Source of the DNA: Actinoplanes aureus
GTDB taxonomy: Bacteria > Actinomycetota > Actinomycetes > Mycobacteriales > Micromonosporaceae
Direction of reading: 5' to 3'
Assembly (NCBI RefSeq): GCF_015704865.1
Contig: NZ_JADQTO010000005.1
Location: forward strand, 232,691-296,690
DNA: 64,000 nucleotides
A program made the translations under genes and the position numbers. The notes under the pieces were generated by a model that was not told the DNA's origin, did not search any database, and saw only the letters and a program-made list of their open reading frames with translations. Position 1 is the stretch's first letter, and each line of letters begins with the position of its first letter. Positions 7,364 to 16,168 of the stretch are shown here, in pieces.

Positions 7364-9052
7364 ATGACTCAGCCTGCCGAGCTCTACCAGACCCATCGCG
7401 AGCTGCTCGCGCGTGCGATCGAGGCGGCCGCCGCCCGGGACTACTGGTCGGCGTTCCCCGAGTCGCCCAGCAAGTCGGTCTACGGAGAGGATGCCGCGCC
7501 CGCCGGTGAACGTGCTTTCACCGCCCTGCTCGGCAAGCCCTTCCCGATCGAGGTGCCGGGCGCCGTGGGCACGGTCTCCACCGAGCGCTCGCCGTACGGT
7601 CTGGAGTTGGGCGTCAGCTATCCCAAGGCCGACGCCCTCGCCCTGATCGCCGCCGCCCGGGCGGCCACCCCCGCCTGGCGCGCCGCCGGCCCGGAGGGCC
7701 GCGCCGGCGTCGCCGCCGAGATCCTGCGCCGGATCAACGCGCACAGCTTCGAGATGGCGCACGCCGTGCAGCACACCACCGGCCAGGCCTTCGTGATGGC
7801 CTTCCAGGCCGGGGGTGCGCATGCGCAGGACCGCGGCCTCGAGGCGGTGGCGTGCGCGCTGGCCGCGTCCACGCGGACTCCCGCCACCGCGACCTGGGCC
7901 AAGCCGCAACGCGGTGCCGACCCGCTGCACCTGGAGAAGACCGCGACCGTCGTCGGCCGGGGCGTCTCCGTGGTGATCGGCTGCACCACCTTCCCCACCT
8001 GGAACAGCTATCCCGGCCTGTTCGCCAGCCTGGTCGCCGGCAACCCGGTGATCGTCAAGCCGCACCCGGGCGCCGTGCTGCCGCTGGCCATCACCGTCCG
8101 GATCTGCCGGGAGGTGCTCGCCGAGGCGGGGCTGAACCCCGACGTGGTCACCCTCGCCGCCGAGGAGCCGGGCGACGGCATCGCGGCCACCCTGGCCACC
8201 CATCCCGACGTGCGCGTCGTCGACTTCACCGGCTCCAGCGACTTCGGTGACTGGCTCGAGGCCAACGCCCGCCAGGCCGTCGTCTACACCGAGAAGTCCG
8301 GCCTCAACACCGTGATCGTCGACTCCACCGACGACTACAAGGGCCTGCTGCGCAACCTGGCGTTCTCGCTGTCGCTCTACAGCGGACAGATGTGCACCAC
8401 CCCGCAGAACATCCTGGTGCCCCGGGACGGCCTCGACACCGACGCCGGGCACCGCAGCCCCGACGAGTTCGGCGCCGACCTCGCCGCCGCCCTGGACAAG
8501 CTGCTCGGCGACCCGCGCCGGGCCGCCGGCACGCTCGGCGCGATCGTCAACGACGGCGTGCTGGGCCGGCTCACCGAGGCCGCCGCCGCTCCCGGCGTGA
8601 TCCACCCGTCCACCGAGGTCGCCGACGAGCAGTACCCGGGGGCCGTCATGCGGACCCCGCTGGTGACCCGGCTCGACGCCGCCGACGAGAAGGTCTACAC
8701 CCGCGAGTGGTTCGGCCCGGTCTCGTTCCTGATCACCACCGACTCGACCGAGCACAGCCTGCGAGTCTTCACCGAGACGGTCCGCGCCCACGGCGCCCTC
8801 AGCGCCCTGGTGCACTCCACGTCGCCGCAGGTGCTGGCGGCGGCCCGGGAGGCCGCCCTGGACGCCGGCATCCACCTGTCGGAAAACCTCACCGGCGGCG
8901 TCTTCGTCAACCAGACCGCGGCCTTCAGCGACCTGCACGGCACCGGTGCCAACCCGGCCGCCACCGCCGCGCTCACCGACGACTGGTTCGTCACCGGCCG
9001 CTTCTTCACCCTGCAGTCGCGCCGCCACATCCCCGTCCCGGAGCAGTCGTGA
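7364..9052 (+). CDS. paaN: Phenylacetate degradation aldehyde dehydrogenase-like protein PaaN
   Basis: 562 residues of the aldehyde-dehydrogenase superfamily. [21 protein letters not shown] and [17 protein letters not shown] form the NAD(P) region, DFTGSSDFG the GxxxxG loop, YTEKSGLN carries the general-base Glu and [10 protein letters not shown] the catalytic Cys. This corresponds to the PaaN family that replaces the PaaZ fusion in actinobacterial phenylacetate clusters; it probably oxidises the ring-cleavage aldehyde, while no MaoC-type hydratase domain is present. First gene of the operon, with the last codons overlapping paaA by four bases (GTGA). Confidence 0.9.
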   Translation: MTQPAELYQTHRELLARAIEAAAARDYWSAFPESPSKSVYGEDAAPAGERAFTALLGKPFPIEVPGAVGTVSTERSPYGLELGVSYPKADALALIAAARAATPAWRAAGPEGRAGVAAEILRRINAHSFEMAHAVQHTTGQAFVMAFQAGGAHAQDRGLEAVACALAASTRTPATATWAKPQRGADPLHLEKTATVVGRGVSVVIGCTTFPTWNSYPGLFASLVAGNPVIVKPHPGAVLPLAITVRICREVLAEAGLNPDVVTLAAEEPGDGIAATLATHPDVRVVDFTGSSDFGDWLEANARQAVVYTEKSGLNTVIVDSTDDYKGLLRNLAFSLSLYSGQMCTTPQNILVPRDGLDTDAGHRSPDEFGADLAAALDKLLGDPRRAAGTLGAIVNDGVLGRLTEAAAAPGVIHPSTEVADEQYPGAVMRTPLVTRLDAADEKVYTREWFGPVSFLITTDSTEHSLRVFTETVRAHGALSALVHSTSPQVLAAAREAALDAGIHLSENLTGGVFVNQTAAFSDLHGTGANPAATAALTDDWFVTGRFFTLQSRRHIPVPEQS

Positions 9053-9978
9053 CCACCGGTGAGGCCGTCTTCACGGAGACCATTGAGCGCGATCAGCGGG
9101 TCGAGCCGGCGGACTGGATGCCGGACGGCTACCGGCGCACGATGATCCGCCAGATCGCGCAGCACGCCCACTCGGAGATCATCGGCATGCAGCCGGAAGG
9201 CGAGTGGATCACCCGGGCGCCGACGCTGCGCCGCAAGGCCATCCTGCTCGCCAAGGTGCAGGACGAGGCCGGCCACGGTCTCTACCTTTATTCGGCCGCC
9301 GAGACCCTCGGTGCCGACCGGGGCGACCTGACCCGGCGGCTCATCGAGGGCCGGCAGAAGTATTCGTCGATCTTCAACTACCCGACCCACTCGTTCGCCG
9401 ACGTCGGCGTGATCGGCTGGCTGGTCGACGGCGCCGCGATCTGCAACCAGGTTCCGCTCTGCCGCAGCTCCTTCGGGCCCTACGCGCGGGCGATGATCCG
9501 CATCTGCAAGGAGGAGTCGTTCCACCAGCGGCAGGGCTACGAGCTGTTGCTCAACATGATGAGCGGCACCCCGGCCCAGCGCGACATGGTGCAGGACTCG
9601 GTGAACCGGTGGTGGTGGCCGTCGCTGATGATGTTCGGCCCGCCGGACGCCGACTCGCCGAACACGGCGCAGTCGATGGCCTGGAAGATCAAGCGCCACA
9701 CCAACGACGAGCTGCGCCAGCGCTTCGTCGACATGACCGTGCCGCAGGCCGAGGCGCTCGGCGTCACCCTGCCCGATCCGGCGCTGCGGTGGAACGCCGA
9801 GCGCGAGCACTACGACTTCGGCCAGCCGGACTGGGACGAGCTGCGCCGGGTCATCTCCGGCGACGGGCCGCTCAACCGGCAGCGGCTGGCCCGGCGCCGG
9901 CAGGCGGACGAGGACGGCGCCTGGGTACGGGAAGCGGCCGCCGCGCACGCGGCCAGACGATCGGGGGTCCCGGCATGA
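9049..9978 (+). CDS. paaA: Phenylacetyl-CoA epoxidase subunit PaaA
   Basis: 309 residues starting at GTG 9049 inside the paaN stop. This is the catalytic di-iron oxygenase subunit: the two carboxylate/His iron motifs are visible as [11 protein letters not shown] and [15 protein letters not shown]. With PaaB, PaaC, PaaD and PaaE it forms the enzyme that makes the 1,2-epoxide of phenylacetyl-CoA. The typical N-terminal segment is [22 protein letters not shown]. It ends with an ATGA overlap into paaB. Confidence 0.95.
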   Translation: MTTGEAVFTETIERDQRVEPADWMPDGYRRTMIRQIAQHAHSEIIGMQPEGEWITRAPTLRRKAILLAKVQDEAGHGLYLYSAAETLGADRGDLTRRLIEGRQKYSSIFNYPTHSFADVGVIGWLVDGAAICNQVPLCRSSFGPYARAMIRICKEESFHQRQGYELLLNMMSGTPAQRDMVQDSVNRWWWPSLMMFGPPDADSPNTAQSMAWKIKRHTNDELRQRFVDMTVPQAEALGVTLPDPALRWNAEREHYDFGQPDWDELRRVISGDGPLNRQRLARRRQADEDGAWVREAAAAHAARRSGVPA

Positions 9979-10271
9979 GCGGCGAGATCAGGCACGAGTG
10001 GCCGCTGTTCGAGGTGTTCGTGCGGGCCAAGCGCGGCCTCAACCACGTGCACGTCGGGTCGCTGCGCGCGGCCGATCACGAGATGGCCGTGCACCACGCC
10101 CGCGATCTGTACACCCGGCGCAACGAGGGCGTCAGCATCTGGGTGGTGCGGTCGGACCACATCGCCGCGAGCGATCCGGGGGAGAAGGCGGCGTTCTTCG
10201 AGCCGAGCGGCGACAAGGTGTACAGGCATCCCACGCACTACACGATCCCCGACTCGATTCCGCACATCTGA
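9975..10271 (+). CDS. paaB: Phenylacetyl-CoA epoxidase subunit PaaB
   Basis: 98 residues. [24 protein letters not shown] is the signature of this small non-catalytic subunit, followed by [17 protein letters not shown]. PaaB is required for the multimeric assembly of the epoxidase. ATG 9975 overlaps the paaA stop by four bases. Confidence 0.95.
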   Translation: MSGEIRHEWPLFEVFVRAKRGLNHVHVGSLRAADHEMAVHHARDLYTRRNEGVSIWVVRSDHIAASDPGEKAAFFEPSGDKVYRHPTHYTIPDSIPHI

Positions 10272-10275
10272 GGCC

Positions 10276-11223
10276 GTGACGATGGCATTCGACGACGCCT
10301 ACCGGGCGCTCACCGACCACGACGACGATGCCCGCTGGGCGTACGGGACGGGTTTCGCCGATCCGTTCGCCGGGGTGCCGACCGAGCTACCCGCCGGTGT
10401 GGATCCGGCCGACCTGGCCGCGTACTGCTTGATGCTCGGCGACGACGCGCTGATCATGTCGCATCGGTTGCAGGAGTGGGTCACCCGCGCGCCCGAGCTC
10501 GAGGACGAGCTGGCCCTGGCCAACATCGCGCTCGACCTGCTCGGACAGGCCCGGTTGCTGCTCACCCGGGCCGGCCAGGCCGAGGGTTCCGGCCGTGACG
10601 AGGACACCATGGCGTTCCGCCGGGAGGCGGCCGAGTTCCGCCACGTGTGCCTGGCCGAGCGGGCCGACGCGGACTTCGCGCATCTGGTGGCCCGGTTGCT
10701 GGTCCTCTCGACGTGGCGGCTCGCGGCGTTCGACCGGCTCACCGCCTCGCGTGATCCCATGCTGGCCGCGGTCGCCGCGAAGGGCATCAAGGAGATCACC
10801 TACCACCGCGACTACGCGGCTCAGTGGGTGGTGCGCCTGGGCGACGGCACCGAGCTGTCGCACGCCAGGATGGCCGCCGCGGCCGAGGCGATCGCCGCGC
10901 CGGCCGGCGAGCTGTTCCGCCCGCACGAGGTGGAGATCCGCCTGGCCGCGGCCGGGGTGGCCGTTGACCCGAGCACGCTGCGGGCTGAGTTCGACGCGGT
11001 GCTCGGCCAGGTGCTAACCGCCGCCACCCTGGACCCGCACATCTTCGACACGGAGATGTACGCCCCGGCCGACTGCGGCGCGGCCGCCACCATGCCACCC
11101 GGTCCCGGAGCGCCGGGAGGCCGCCCGCCATCCGGCCGCGACGGCGAACACACCGCGGCGCTGCACGACATCCTCACCGAGATGCAGAGCCTGGCCCGAG
11201 CCGTCCCAGGCGGTGCCTGGTGA
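10276..11223 (+). CDS. paaC: Phenylacetyl-CoA epoxidase subunit PaaC
   Basis: 315 residues from GTG 10276 (ATG 10282 is the alternative). PaaC is the structural partner of PaaA with a ferritin-like helical fold; LGDDALIMSHRLQEWVTRAPELEDELALANIALDLLGQ type helices and KEITYHRDYAAQWVVRLGDGTELSH are conserved. The last 50 residues contain a Pro/Gly-rich insertion (PPGPGAPGGRPPSG) before the final helix. It overlaps paaD by four bases. Confidence 0.93.
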   Translation: MTMAFDDAYRALTDHDDDARWAYGTGFADPFAGVPTELPAGVDPADLAAYCLMLGDDALIMSHRLQEWVTRAPELEDELALANIALDLLGQARLLLTRAGQAEGSGRDEDTMAFRREAAEFRHVCLAERADADFAHLVARLLVLSTWRLAAFDRLTASRDPMLAAVAAKGIKEITYHRDYAAQWVVRLGDGTELSHARMAAAAEAIAAPAGELFRPHEVEIRLAAAGVAVDPSTLRAEFDAVLGQVLTAATLDPHIFDTEMYAPADCGAAATMPPGPGAPGGRPPSGRDGEHTAALHDILTEMQSLARAVPGGAW

Positions 11224-11843
11224 ACGCCGCCCTGCGTAATTCGTCTCCGGGCGCGCCCGCAGACTCGGCCCCGGCTGTGCCTGCGGCCATGCTGCGTAGC
11301 TCTTCTCCCGGCGCGGCTGCGGACCCCACCGCGGCCACGCCGGGCGGTGTTCTGCCGGACGCGGCGGGCGTGGTGGGGGCGGTGGTCGATCCGGAACTGC
11401 CGATGCTCACCTTGACCGAGCTCGGCGTGGTGCGCGACGTGCGGCAGGACGGCGACGAGGTCGTGGTGACCATCACCCCGACCTACTCGGGCTGTCCGGC
11501 CATGGACAGCATCCGTGCTGACATCCGGGCCGCTCTGCTCCAGGCCGGGTATGAGCAGGTGGACGTGCGTACCGTGCTGGCACCGGCCTGGACCACCGAC
11601 TGGATCAGCGAATCCGGCAAGCGCAAGCTTGCCGCCGCGGGCATCGTCCCACCGGGTCCCGCGCCGCGCCGGGCCGCCGGGCCGGTGCCGCTGACCCTCA
11701 CCGCCCGGGCGACGCCGGCCGACTGTCCCCGGTGCGGGCACGCCGACACTGAGGTGCTGGCCGCGTTCGGGGCCACCGCCTGCCGGGAGTTGCGCCGCTG
11801 CCGGGCCTGCCGGGAGCCGTTCGAACGGGTGAAGGAGATCTGA
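11220..11843 (+). CDS. paaD: Epoxidase maturation protein PaaD
   Basis: 207 residues, longer than usual because of about 45 extra N-terminal residues. The MIP18/DUF59 domain is seen in VVDPELPMLTLTELGVVRDV and TYSGCPAM, and the C-terminus has a four-cysteine metal site (CPRCGH ... CRELRRCRACREPF). PaaD is thought to help build metal centres of the epoxidase. The N-terminal extension holds two imperfect copies of L-R-[NS]-S-S-P-G-A-x-A-D, an in-frame duplication. The GTG start is taken from the overlap with paaC; a later start would remove the duplication. Confidence 0.9.
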   Translation: MNAALRNSSPGAPADSAPAVPAAMLRSSSPGAAADPTAATPGGVLPDAAGVVGAVVDPELPMLTLTELGVVRDVRQDGDEVVVTITPTYSGCPAMDSIRADIRAALLQAGYEQVDVRTVLAPAWTTDWISESGKRKLAAAGIVPPGPAPRRAAGPVPLTLTARATPADCPRCGHADTEVLAAFGATACRELRRCRACREPFERVKEI

Positions 11844-11844
11844 G

Positions 11845-12903
11845 GTGGTGGTCCGCGAATTCCACCCGTTGCGAGTCGCGGCGGTCGACCGGCTGTGCGC
11901 CGACGCCGTCGCCGTCACGTTCGCCGTGCCGCCCGAGTTGGCCGGGCAGTATGCCTTCCGGCCCGGGCAGTCACTGACCGTCCGCCGTCTCACCGACGGC
12001 ACGGACGAGCGCCGTACCTATTCGATCTGCGCGCCCGCCGGGTCGGCACCGCGCATCGGCGTCCGTGAGGTCCCGGGCGGGCACATCTCCGGATGGCTTG
12101 TCCGGGATCTGCGTCCCGGTGACACCGTCGAGGTCGCACCGCCCTCGGGCACGTTCACCCCCGAGCTGGCGGCCGGCGGCCGGCATGTGCTGATCGCCGC
12201 CGGCTCGGGCATCACGCCGGTGCTCTCCATCGCCGCATCACTGCTGGCCGGTTCCGGTGCTCAGGTCAGCCTGCTCTACGGCAACCGGCGCGCTGACACG
12301 GTGATGTTCGCCGAGGAACTGGCGGACCTCAAGGACATGTACCCCGACCGGCTCGAACTGGTGCACGTGCTGTCCCGGGAAGCGCGCGAGACGGAACTGT
12401 TCAGCGGGCGCCTCGACGCTGAGCGCCTGCGCACGCTGCTGCCGCTGCTGATCGACGTGCCGGCCGTGGACCACTGGTGGCTGTGCGGCCCGTTCGGGAT
12501 GGTCACCGCCGCGACCGACGTGCTCGCCGTGGCCGGTGTCGCGCCCGAGCGGATTCACCGCGAACTGTTCTGGGTGGACGAGGCGCCTCCCGAGCCGGTC
12601 CGCCCGGAGCCCGGGCCGCGCGGCCCGAGCAGCGAGGTCACCGTGGTTCTGGACGGGCGTTCCACCACGGTGACCGTCGAGGAGGGTACGGCGTTGCTCG
12701 ACGGCGCGCAGCGCTCCCGTCCCGATCTGCCGTTCGCCTGCAAGGGCGGCGTGTGCGGCACCTGTCGGGCACGGCTGGTCGACGGCGAGGCGACGATGCG
12801 CCGCAACTTCGCACTGGAACCGGCGGAGCTGGCCGCCGGGTTCATCCTGACCTGCCAGGCCACCGCCACCTCACCGAAGGTGGTGATCGATTTCGACCAG
12901 TAA
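11845..12903 (+). CDS. paaE: Phenylacetyl-CoA epoxidase reductase PaaE
   Basis: 352 residues, GTG start one base after the paaD stop. Domains in order: FAD-binding ferredoxin-reductase barrel (RTYSICAP, about 55-62), NAD-binding half (AAGSGITPVLS), and a C-terminal plant-type 2Fe-2S ferredoxin with CKGGVCGTC and a fourth Cys in ILTCQA. It passes electrons from NADPH to PaaA. Last gene of the operon; its 3' end overlaps the convergent hydrolase gene by 33 bp, so no separate terminator lies between them. Confidence 0.95.
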   Translation: MVVREFHPLRVAAVDRLCADAVAVTFAVPPELAGQYAFRPGQSLTVRRLTDGTDERRTYSICAPAGSAPRIGVREVPGGHISGWLVRDLRPGDTVEVAPPSGTFTPELAAGGRHVLIAAGSGITPVLSIAASLLAGSGAQVSLLYGNRRADTVMFAEELADLKDMYPDRLELVHVLSREARETELFSGRLDAERLRTLLPLLIDVPAVDHWWLCGPFGMVTAATDVLAVAGVAPERIHRELFWVDEAPPEPVRPEPGPRGPSSEVTVVLDGRSTTVTVEEGTALLDGAQRSRPDLPFACKGGVCGTCRARLVDGEATMRRNFALEPAELAAGFILTCQATATSPKVVIDFDQ

Positions 12904-13833
12904 GCCGTCGACGGCCCGCCGGAACTCCGTCGGCTGCTCCACCCACGGGTAGTGGCCACAACGCTCGATGATCTCGACACGGCCGGCCGGGAAGATGTCG
13001 GCGAGCGCGACGACCGGTGCGAGCCCGGTGAGGCAGTCCACCTCGCCCGCGACGACCAGCACGGGAGCGGTGACCCGGGCGAGCCGGGCGGCGAAGTCGC
13101 CCGGCGGTTCGACACTGAAGTACGCGCGAACCGCCGGCAACGACCACCGGCCGGCGGCCGCGTGCGCCTGCTCCACTGTGCCCCAGCGGGCGTAACCGAG
13201 AGGAGCGCACCGCCGGGCCCAGTCGTTGAATCGCTCCTCGTCGCTCAGGTCGGGGCCGCTCTTCGCGGCGGCTGCGGCGGCCGCGAAGACCGGATCGGTG
13301 AGCCGGCGGGCGATCAGTTCGTCGGCGTCCGGCGGGGTCGCCACCAGGTGGGTAGCGGGCGGCGTGATCAGAATCAGGCAGGCGAGCCGTTCCGGAAAGC
13401 GTGCGACGTAGGCGGTGGCGAGGCGGGTGCCGGCGGAGTGCCCGGCCAGCGCGATCCGTTCGAGGCCGAGGTGTTCCCGCAGCCGCTCGATGTCCTCGGT
13501 CTGCCGCCAGTACGAGCCGATGCCGTCACCTGGCGATGCTTCCTGCCGCGACGCTTCCTCCTGCGGCGCTTCGCCCGGCGGCGCTTCGCCCGGCGGCGCT
13601 TCGCCCGGCGGCGCTTCGTCCACCTGTGGGACCGGCGCGGCGGACGACTTGCCGACGCCCCGCAGATGGGGGATGACCAGCCGATACCGGCTGCTGAGCC
13701 CGGCCAGGTCGCCCAGATAGTCCGGGTGCCGGGCCGCGCCGCCGGCAAGCACGATCAAGGGTGGAACGCCACCACCGGGCCGGGTGTCGTCGTAGTGAAG
13801 TGGCGTCCCGTCGGAGCCAATGTAGATCGGCAC
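12871..13833 (-). CDS. Alpha/beta-hydrolase, proline-iminopeptidase-like
   Basis: 320 residues. Oxyanion region LAGGAARHPDYLGDLAGL, nucleophile elbow LAGHSAGTRLA (Ser), acid in VAGEVDCLTG, His in ERCGHYPWVEQP: a complete catalytic set. Between the PHLRGVGKS motif and the next helix sits an unusual acidic insertion of repeated PPGEA pentapeptides (about residues 72-100) produced by a 15-bp tandem repeat. The gene converges on paaE and lies 54 bp downstream of the TIGR03089 gene, probably in one leftward unit. Substrate unknown. Confidence 0.87.
   Translation of the reverse strand: MPIYIGSDGTPLHYDDTRPGGGVPPLIVLAGGAARHPDYLGDLAGLSSRYRLVIPHLRGVGKSSAAPVPQVDEAPPGEAPPGEAPPGEAPQEEASRQEASPGDGIGSYWRQTEDIERLREHLGLERIALAGHSAGTRLATAYVARFPERLACLILITPPATHLVATPPDADELIARRLTDPVFAAAAAAAKSGPDLSDEERFNDWARRCAPLGYARWGTVEQAHAAAGRWSLPAVRAYFSVEPPGDFAARLARVTAPVLVVAGEVDCLTGLAPVVALADIFPAGRVEIIERCGHYPWVEQPTEFRRAVDGLLVEIDHHLR
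13566..13619. repeat. 15-bp tandem repeat inside the hydrolase gene
   Basis: Three perfect units of GCGCTTCGCCCGGCG and a partial fourth, in frame, coding on the minus strand for repeated E-A-P-P-G. The unit number can be expected to vary between strains. Confidence 0.85.
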
Positions 13834-13887
13834 GCGCCAACCCTAAGCGACCACCAGCCCGCGACCGGCGACCACCATGGGCCGCCG

Positions 13888-14592
13888 TCACCAGACATGG
13901 GTGACGGCCTCCGCCGAGATCCGCTGGTCGAGCCGGGATCGGTCCAGGTTCGCGCACAGCACGATCGAAGCGCCGGCCGTCAGGGGCGCCATCAGCCAGA
14001 GCAGCGGCTCCTCGTACGCAGCGGTGTCGATCAGCACCCGGTCACCAGCGGCGAGCCCACGGGAACGGCCCACCTCGGCGGCCACCGCGCCGTACTCGCC
14101 GAAGGTCGTGCCATCCACAGTGGCCGCCTCACCAACCCCGACTCCGCCGACCGGTGGCGCCGCGCCCAGGTGCGGCCGCGCGGCCTGCGGGAAATCGCGA
14201 TAGCCGTCCGGAACGTCGGGTGTCGGTGCACCCGCCGGGGCGAGACCGAGCACGAACTGGTGCCGGGCCGCCGGCACGTCCTCCAGCCAGCTGCCCACCC
14301 GGCGCCGCTCCACGAACGTGGCGTCCAGAGCGGGACCGGTGTCCGGCCCGAGACCGGCGCTGGACCAGCCGCGGAACGACACCTCGATCCCGGCCGCCCA
14401 CGCCCCGAGCAGCACTGCCGCGGTCTGCCAGTGCGGCGGCAGCAGCACACCCGCCCGGCTGCCGCGCGGCAGGCCGCACTCGGCGGACAGCAGCTGGGCC
14501 GTGGCCGCCGCCCAGACACCGAGGTCGGTCGCGGTGAGCCTGACCCGCTCACCGGTGGCGTCGTCGTAGAAGGTGACCAGTTCAGCACTCAT
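13888..14592 (-). CDS. TIGR03089 family protein (AMP-binding-like)
   Basis: 234 residues. The sequence looks like a shortened N-terminal half of an acyl-CoA synthetase (VTFYDDATGERVRLTATDLGVWAAATA, GVLLPPHWQTAAVLLGAWAAG, and near the end DRVLIDTAAYEEPLLWLMAPLTAGASIVLCANLD) but without the downstream AMP-binding and C-terminal lid. This matches the actinobacterial family TIGR03089, whose function is not established. It follows the peptidoglycan-binding gene by 57 bp on the same strand. Confidence 0.85.
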   Translation of the reverse strand: MSAELVTFYDDATGERVRLTATDLGVWAAATAQLLSAECGLPRGSRAGVLLPPHWQTAAVLLGAWAAGIEVSFRGWSSAGLGPDTGPALDATFVERRRVGSWLEDVPAARHQFVLGLAPAGAPTPDVPDGYRDFPQAARPHLGAAPPVGGVGVGEAATVDGTTFGEYGAVAAEVGRSRGLAAGDRVLIDTAAYEEPLLWLMAPLTAGASIVLCANLDRSRLDQRISAEAVTHVW

Positions 14593-14649
14593 CGCGACAC
14601 CACGATAACGGCGGCCCGACTGGGCGGGGAATCACCCGACAGGCGACGC

Positions 14650-14931
14650 TCAGGCCGCTTCGAACCGGGTCAATTCGCGCGCTTCGGACGCGTACCGGGC
14701 AAGGAGATGGACCGTCTGTGGCCCCGCCTGCCCATCGGCCGTCAGGCCGGTCCGGCGCTGGAAGTAACGCACCGCCTCCGCCAGTTCGGCCTCGCCCGGC
14801 CCGACCCGGACACCCAGATCGGCGAAGAGCGCGCGCAGCACCGCAGGCTCGGCCGGCGGCGCCGGCTCCGACCACCCGATCAGGCCACCGACCGCGGAGC
14901 CGACCACGCTGAGCATTCCTCGTGCGGACAT
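14650..14931 (-). CDS. Small peptidoglycan-binding domain protein
   Basis: 93 residues from ATG 14931, which has GGGAGG five bases upstream; longer starts lack a ribosome site. A short hydrophobic N-terminus (MLSVVGSAVGGLIGW) is followed by a single PG_binding_1 domain, LAEAVRYFQRRTGLTADGQAGPQTVHLLA, normally used to hold proteins on the cell wall. There is no catalytic partner domain, so it may act as an adaptor. Probably heads the unit with the TIGR03089 and hydrolase genes. Confidence 0.75.
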   Translation of the reverse strand: MSARGMLSVVGSAVGGLIGWSEPAPPAEPAVLRALFADLGVRVGPGEAELAEAVRYFQRRTGLTADGQAGPQTVHLLARYASEARELTRFEAA

Positions 14932-15276
14932 CGAGACCTCCCGTTGCGAGCTGATGAATCCAGCATCGCGAGCGGCGTTGTGCACGACATCTGACGGAGG
15001 TCTCCACCTGCTGTGCCTCCCTGCGACTTTCGGCCGACCCCGGCAGGCACCGAGCTCCGACTCGACGCGCAGGCCCGGCATCGCAGCCGGGCAACACGCA
15101 GCGGGGCCGCACCCCGCCGGGCCGCACGCCGGCGCATCTACTGCGCCGGTGCGCCGAGCCGCGACGCGGGCCTCGCAGCAGCGGCGTTGGGCCGCCGGCA
15201 GCGCGCCGGCCTGGCACCAGACCGATGCGCCGCCCCTTCGCCCGAGGCGGCTGGTCAGCAGCCCGGCAACGCGGAA
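14932..15276. other. Intergenic stretch with no recognised gene
   Basis: About 345 bp of GC-rich DNA between the DUF732 gene and the peptidoglycan-binding gene. Frames in all directions give Arg/Ala/Pro-rich shadow proteins with no ribosome site or family. Apart from the GGGAGG site of the gene on its left edge, nothing was identified. Confidence 0.4.
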
Positions 15277-15747
15277 TCAGGTCCGGCAGAGGAAGGCACG
15301 CGCAAGAATCACCAGCTCACGCGCGTCAGCGTTGCTCACGCCGTACCCGATGAGGTCTGCCGCCGCAGAGGCGCGGCGCTGGCCGGCGGCCAGGGACGTG
15401 CAGGCCGCGTCGCCGATCTCGGTGATCTCCTCAGGCCGCCGATCCACCGCGACCTCCGGCAGCTGCCCGCGCACCGCGGCAAGAAAGCGCTCACCCGAAA
15501 CCGCTTCCCCGGGGGCGCTGCTCGCAACGGTGGCGGCCACGTCCGGCTCCGGCGTCGCGGCCGGCGCCTCGGCCGGGCTCGGTGCCGCGGCGCCGGCCTG
15601 CCGGTTCGGCGCCGGCACGCTGCCGGTCGCGCTGGGTGCCGCCGGCGCCGGCTGACCTTGCTTCCATTCCGGTACGCCCGCAGGCGCGCCGCACGCAGCG
15701 ATCATCGGTACGGTCGCCGCCGCCACCAGCAGCCCGAACCGCCTCAT
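15277..15747 (-). CDS. DUF732-type lipoprotein
   Basis: 156 residues from ATG 15747 (a TTG at 15756 adds three). The signal peptide MRRFGLLVAAATVPMIAACG ends in a lipobox with Cys, so the protein should be lipid-anchored on the outer side of the membrane. A Pro/Ala-rich linker leads to a C-terminal domain RFLAAVRGQLPEVA...GDAACTSLAAG...LIGYGVSNADARELVILARAFLC with two cysteines, the pattern of DUF732 proteins of actinobacteria. Function unknown. The upstream 64-residue gene ends six bases before this start, so they are likely coupled. Confidence 0.82.
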   Translation of the reverse strand: MRRFGLLVAAATVPMIAACGAPAGVPEWKQGQPAPAAPSATGSVPAPNRQAGAAAPSPAEAPAATPEPDVAATVASSAPGEAVSGERFLAAVRGQLPEVAVDRRPEEITEIGDAACTSLAAGQRRASAAADLIGYGVSNADARELVILARAFLCRT

Positions 15748-15752
15748 GCCGT

Positions 15753-15947
15753 TCAACCTTCGGATGCTCCGTCCTGTCCGGGCTCGGGCACAGCCGGCCG
15801 GAGCACGACGGGCTCGATCGGTCCGAGGCCCGCCGAGGTACGCAGCGCGTCGGCCGGTTCGGCGATGGTCGGGCCGAACGGGCGGCGTTCGACCGAGGTT
15901 TGCGGACGGCCGATGCCGTCGCGCGGTGTGACATTGGTGGGGGACAC
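15753..15947 (-). CDS. Small 64-residue protein coupled to the DUF732 gene
   Basis: GTG 15947 opens a 64-codon frame ending in TGA 15753, just before the lipoprotein start. The product begins VSPTNVTPRDGIGRP and is rich in Pro, Arg and acidic residues (RRPFGPTIAEPADALRTS, PIEPVVLRPAVPEPG), with no cysteine, signal peptide or known family. A TTTAGGGT stretch lies upstream of the start. Coding likelihood rests on the tight spacing and the balanced composition. The native product could be longer if a start nearer 16145 is used, but that region looks non-coding. Confidence 0.45.
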   Translation of the reverse strand: MSPTNVTPRDGIGRPQTSVERRPFGPTIAEPADALRTSAGLGPIEPVVLRPAVPEPGQDGASEG

Positions 15948-16027
15948 GCGGCAGACCCTAAACGCCGCCGTCCGCCTTTCCCGTTGCCGCGCCGGACCCA
16001 CCCGGAAGGGGGACCGGCAGGGCAGTT

Positions 16028-16051
16028 CGGTCCAGCCGATCGGCTGGACCG
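16028..16051. promoter_or_regulatory. Perfect 24-bp palindrome in a divergent promoter region
   Basis: Arms CGGTCCAGCCGA and TCGGCTGGACCG meet with no spacer. It lies between the leftward 64-residue gene (start 15947) and the rightward protease gene (start 16169), a natural operator position. A similar shorter CCGGACCC/CGGACCGGG pattern flanks it. Confidence 0.5.
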
Positions 16052-16168
16052 GGCGGACCGGGTGAACGCGCCACCACCCGGATCGGGCGATCCGCCGGCG
16101 GAGTGCACACAGCGAAGTCACAGAGCGCTCACCGCTCCGGAACAATCTCCGGGGGCACTGTCGATGAC

